Below, one piece after another: positions 61,332 to 64,000 of a DNA stretch of 64,000 nt. Numbering within the stretch: position 1 is the first letter of the stretch; every line of letters begins with the position of its first letter. The translations under genes were made by a program, and so were the position numbers. The notes beneath the pieces were generated by a model that was not told the DNA's origin, searched no databases, and was given only the letters and a program-made list of their open reading frames with translations. This DNA comes from Sphingobacterium yanglingense (GTDB lineage Bacteria; Bacteroidota; Bacteroidia; Sphingobacteriales; Sphingobacteriaceae): assembly GCF_004363245.1 (NCBI RefSeq), contig NZ_SNYV01000011.1:744001-808000 (forward strand), written 5' to 3'.

Positions 61332-62633
61332 ATGGCGAAAACAATCACACAAAACAAACCAGAAGAGTATCTTAAAAATAGGAACAAAACAAAAGAGATA
61401 TACTTCTTTAAAGATATCGACAATGGCATAGATCAGATATCACGGGAAGTATTTTTGAATCGTGATAAAGAAATTCATTATCCGACTCCATATAAAGGAA
61501 AGTCTAAATATATTAACATAGATAAATTCACTTACATAGGATTTGAAAAAAAGCTTCCCGTAGGAATAAATAAGGTTTCAACATTTGGGTATGGCTTTAC
61601 AAAAACTTTACGCCCTCTAGGTGAATTTTTAGATCAACTTAAGATTAATGAAGTCGTTATTGAAAAAAATGGTAAAGTAGAAATTGATATAAAAAAACAT
61701 GTGATTTATTTGTCTGACTCTAAACTAAATGAATTAAACAAAGCGTTCACTAGTTTAAATAGCAAACAGAAATCCGAACGGGAGCGTACATCTCAACAAT
61801 ATATGCATGATTATTTTCCTAATGATATTGAAGAGCCTTTAAAAAATTATACATCAGGAGCATTGGCGTCCACATTATTGGATTGGGGGAATTCGATGTC
61901 GGAATTTAGTGAAACTGATAAGCAGTCAATAAAAAATCTTTTTGAAAAACTAACTCTCCTGCCTAATTTTTTTTCTGAAACTTCACTTGCTAAAACAAAA
62001 GAGATAATAGATAATAAGTTTATAAACGCGGCACTGAAAGATTTTGACAAAATTTTCACAGGAACCTCTGACACATTAGGTCTAGAAAAAAAATGGCAAA
62101 AGTTTCTAAAAGATCATAGCTGGATATTTTCCACATTATTTGCTTACCCAGTAATTTTATACCAAGACGAAGCTTACGTAGGAGGAAATACTGTATCGAA
62201 TAGAGGTGGCAAATACAATGATTTTCTGATAAAGGGTGGCTTGAGTAACAATGTTTCATTCGTCGAAATCAAAACTCATCTAACTAATCTTTTGCAATCA
62301 TCCCCATATCGAGGAGACAATGTATTTGCTGCAAGCAAAGAATTATCAGGTTGTATAGGTCAGGTACTCAATCAGCGGGACCAATTCCAAAAAAGCTACT
62401 TTACGTTAATGCAAGGAAAAAATGACATTCAGACTTTTAACCCGAAAGCCCTAGTGCTTATTGGTAATTATTCTGCATTAAAAGAAGAGCAAAAAGGAGC
62501 TTTTGAACTATTTCGAAGTAATAGTAAAGATGTAGATATTTTAACCTTTGACGAACTACGTATCAAAATTGAAAGTCTACAAAAAATTATTACAGGCAAC
62601 GCGAATAAGCCTACTGTGAAGAAGAAAAACTAG
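61332..62633 (+). CDS. sduA: Shedu (SduA) anti-phage nuclease, DUF4263
   Basis: 433 aa. The C-terminal DUF4263 domain (about 250-420) has 'EKKWQKFLKDHSWIFSTLFA' (252-271), the PD-(D/E)XK-like core 'KYNDFLIKGG' with D297 and 'VSFVEIKTH' with E312 and K314, and 'ASKELSGCIGQVLNQRD' (334-350), the conserved helix. The N-terminal 240 residues are a variable, mixed domain as in other Shedu proteins, thought to be the sensing part. Shedu is a single-gene anti-phage defence system, an endonuclease that forms oligomers; the family assignment is strong, the trigger is unknown. Confidence 0.85.
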   Translation: MAKTITQNKPEEYLKNRNKTKEIYFFKDIDNGIDQISREVFLNRDKEIHYPTPYKGKSKYINIDKFTYIGFEKKLPVGINKVSTFGYGFTKTLRPLGEFLDQLKINEVVIEKNGKVEIDIKKHVIYLSDSKLNELNKAFTSLNSKQKSERERTSQQYMHDYFPNDIEEPLKNYTSGALASTLLDWGNSMSEFSETDKQSIKNLFEKLTLLPNFFSETSLAKTKEIIDNKFINAALKDFDKIFTGTSDTLGLEKKWQKFLKDHSWIFSTLFAYPVILYQDEAYVGGNTVSNRGGKYNDFLIKGGLSNNVSFVEIKTHLTNLLQSSPYRGDNVFAASKELSGCIGQVLNQRDQFQKSYFTLMQGKNDIQTFNPKALVLIGNYSALKEEQKGAFELFRSNSKDVDILTFDELRIKIESLQKIITGNANKPTVKKKN

Positions 62634-62749
62634 ATAATATAAATGAATGTTAATCTCAAAAGCACTTTCATGCAGCAATGTATCTAATGTCGAGTATTAA
62701 TTGTTTTGTAACAAATAAGTTCCAGAAAAGTAAACCAAATAAACAAGGT

Positions 62750-63067
62750 ATGAAAGAAGCAATAATAAGAATCCGAACGCTCTGTGATGGAAAGCAGATA
62801 GGTATAAATATAACTTTTCTAAAAATGGAGCACGGAGAAGATTACCATGAGTTCCCATTTGGAGAATATAATATTGAGTATTTTGAAGACGACCAAATCC
62901 ACCTAGAAGATGCTGAATATCCAGAATCAATGTTTGAGCAAGTAATCCCTATGGCATCAGTTGTCGCTCCCGCTGATCCAATTCCTATATCCACATATAG
63001 AGGTTTGAAAATTAAAAAGGAATTTCGAAAATATAGAAATCAAGAAGAAGAAAAAGGTGGAAAATAA
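62750..63067 (+). CDS. Small hypothetical protein before the SLATT gene
   Basis: 105 aa from ATG 62750 (the frame continues upstream to 62678). N-terminal beta hairpin-like 'MKEAIIRIRTLCDGKQIGIN', an acidic centre 'EYFEDDQIHLEDAEYPESM' and a basic tail 'KKEFRKYRNQEEEKGGK'. The last 11 nt overlap the GTG start of the SLATT gene, so translation is coupled. It could be its cognate regulator or sensor. No family recognised. Confidence 0.5.
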   Translation: MKEAIIRIRTLCDGKQIGINITFLKMEHGEDYHEFPFGEYNIEYFEDDQIHLEDAEYPESMFEQVIPMASVVAPADPIPISTYRGLKIKKEFRKYRNQEEEKGGK

Positions 63068-63731
63068 CAACACACTGGAAAAATCAATATTTACAGGCGA
63101 AAAAGCATACCTAGAAAAAAGCTTTTTAGAAGAACTATCTCTTAAAGTGTGGACTACCAAAGGTGCGCGTTTTCAAGCCGATCAACGACTACGAGCCAAG
63201 GCAAGGATGTCCAGTATCAGCATGTCCGTTTTCTCGGCTTATTTAATAATTGCAGGTTTGATATCGGTATATGTCGGTAGTCATGCGAGTATAAATTTTC
63301 AGATAATCAATTACTTTGTAACAGCGCTATCTATTATTCTGTTAGTACTCTCACAATATGAGAATGCACAGGACTATAAGCTACGTGCAGAAAAACTACA
63401 CCAGTGTGGATTGGACATAAGCGAAATCTATAATGAGATAAGGATATTTAAGACGCTCGTCCCCTCTCCGTCTGATGAGACAACGAAAATATTCTGTGAA
63501 AATATTGCTCCCAGATACCAAGCAATCCTAAGCAAATATGAAAACCATATGCCCATAGATTACGCCATGTTTAAAACGACACAGCGACACTACTTTAGCA
63601 AACTAGAAGCTAGGGATATAAAAAGCACAAAACGCAAGCTATGGTGGATTGTGAATGGATGGTATGCAATGCTACTGATAGGCACTCCCCTAGTTTTTAT
63701 TGGTTTGAGTTTTGTTAATTTTTATAAATAA
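63057..63731 (+). CDS. SLATT-domain membrane protein (family 5-like effector)
   Basis: 224 aa, start GTG at 63057 (no ATG fits; overlaps the preceding gene by 11 nt). The N-terminal 'TTKGARFQADQRLRAKARMSS' (about 34-54) is followed by two helices 'MSVFSAYLIIAGLISVYVG' and 'INYFVTALSIILLVLSQYEN', then 'YKLRAEKLHQCGLDISEIYNEI', the exact layout of SLATT domains (SMODS- and SLOG-associated two-TM effectors). A third helix 'WYAMLLIGTPLVFIGLSFV' ends the protein. SLATT proteins are thought to act as pore-forming effectors in defence systems. Confidence 0.8.
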   Translation: MENNNTLEKSIFTGEKAYLEKSFLEELSLKVWTTKGARFQADQRLRAKARMSSISMSVFSAYLIIAGLISVYVGSHASINFQIINYFVTALSIILLVLSQYENAQDYKLRAEKLHQCGLDISEIYNEIRIFKTLVPSPSDETTKIFCENIAPRYQAILSKYENHMPIDYAMFKTTQRHYFSKLEARDIKSTKRKLWWIVNGWYAMLLIGTPLVFIGLSFVNFYK

Positions 63732-63795
63732 TGGACATCAGTTTTTAAAAGAGTATGACTTAATACGATTATAGTAACATTTAAAACAGCCAATT

Positions 63796-64000
63796 ATGAA
63801 TAAAATAACTGTAACTAATCTTGTTGATTTTGGTAGAAAGACACCCAAAGGTAGACAAACGTTAATCAACAACCTTAAGGTGCCAAAAATAAGTAATCCT
63901 GATGATGGTGGTGGTGACTACTGGATATCTGCGCTAAGTTGTCTAGCCAGAGCATTTACGGATAACTCTAAAAACTTAATTGGAGACAAGATAGAAGAAC
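63796..64000 (+). CDS. Unknown gene, cut by window edge
   Basis: ATG 63796 opens a frame to the end (68 codons): 'MNKITVTNLVDFGRKTPKGR', then 'PDDGGGDYWISALSCLARAF'. It is 64 bp after the SLATT gene on the same strand and is probably its partner (a sensor or enzyme), but the family is not visible from this piece. Confidence 0.5.
   Translation, partial: MNKITVTNLVDFGRKTPKGRQTLINNLKVPKISNPDDGGGDYWISALSCLARAFTDNSKNLIGDKIEE

Overview
The window looks like the chromosome of a Bacteroidota, most likely a Sphingobacteriaceae member such as Sphingobacterium. The basis is three SusC/SusD transporter loci, two ECF sigma/FecR anti-sigma pairs, very few Shine-Dalgarno sequences, promoter-like TAnnTTTG boxes, a Bacteroidota-style PBP1A, and interspersed REP-like repeats. 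No rRNA, tRNA, transposase or CRISPR array was found.

Layout. 1-9.7 kb is core: a partial XRE regulator, a GIY-YIG-like protein, a large metallopeptidase/propeller/outer-membrane-barrel protein, a PBP1A gene split by a frameshift, rpoN (sigma-54), and an AarF/UbiB kinase. 9.8-16.9 kb is a complete sigma/anti-sigma/SusC/SusD uptake locus, followed by a TlpA-type thioredoxin protein at 17-18.5 kb. 18.5-30 kb is patchy accessory DNA: an EEP-family phosphohydrolase, lipoproteins, cspA with an unusual in-frame downstream zinc-ribbon frame, two unrelated AAA ATPases inside similar imperfect palindromes, and a lysis-like cluster (lipoprotein, CHAP amidase, small membrane protein). This stretch carries four diverged copies of a two-hairpin repeat whose stems vary in a compensated way.

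30-35.5 kb holds the most interesting block. A 56-codon secreted-peptide-like gene ending in HWYW is followed, in one direction, by an LpxL-like acyltransferase (HX4Q instead of HX4D/E), a LytS-type kinase whose phospho-acceptor His is Tyr, a LytTR response regulator and two small proteins. A 21-bp-phased direct repeat, the geometry expected of a LytTR operator, lies upstream of the peptide gene, and an AraC regulator is divergent. I infer a peptide signalling or peptide-export system.

35.5-48.8 kb is a minus-strand peptide-utilisation locus: ECF sigma, FecR, SusC, SusD, small lipoprotein, two-domain S51 peptidase, S9 peptidase and PBP4-type carboxypeptidase, with a second S9 peptidase upstream. 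The sigma factor would read the uptake status through FecR and SusC, SusCD would import peptides, and the peptidases would trim them. 49-51.7 kb has two unknown genes, a MauE-like membrane protein and a small secreted protein. 51.8-57.9 kb is a third locus (SusC, SusD, TlpA).

57.9-64 kb begins with a long non-coding region (REP copy, leader hairpins, a roughly 250-nt candidate structured RNA) and continues as an AT-richer defence-like island: HTH protein, small membrane protein, DUF1877 protein, secreted protein, a Shedu (SduA, DUF4263) nuclease, and a SLATT-type membrane effector next to a gene cut by the window edge.
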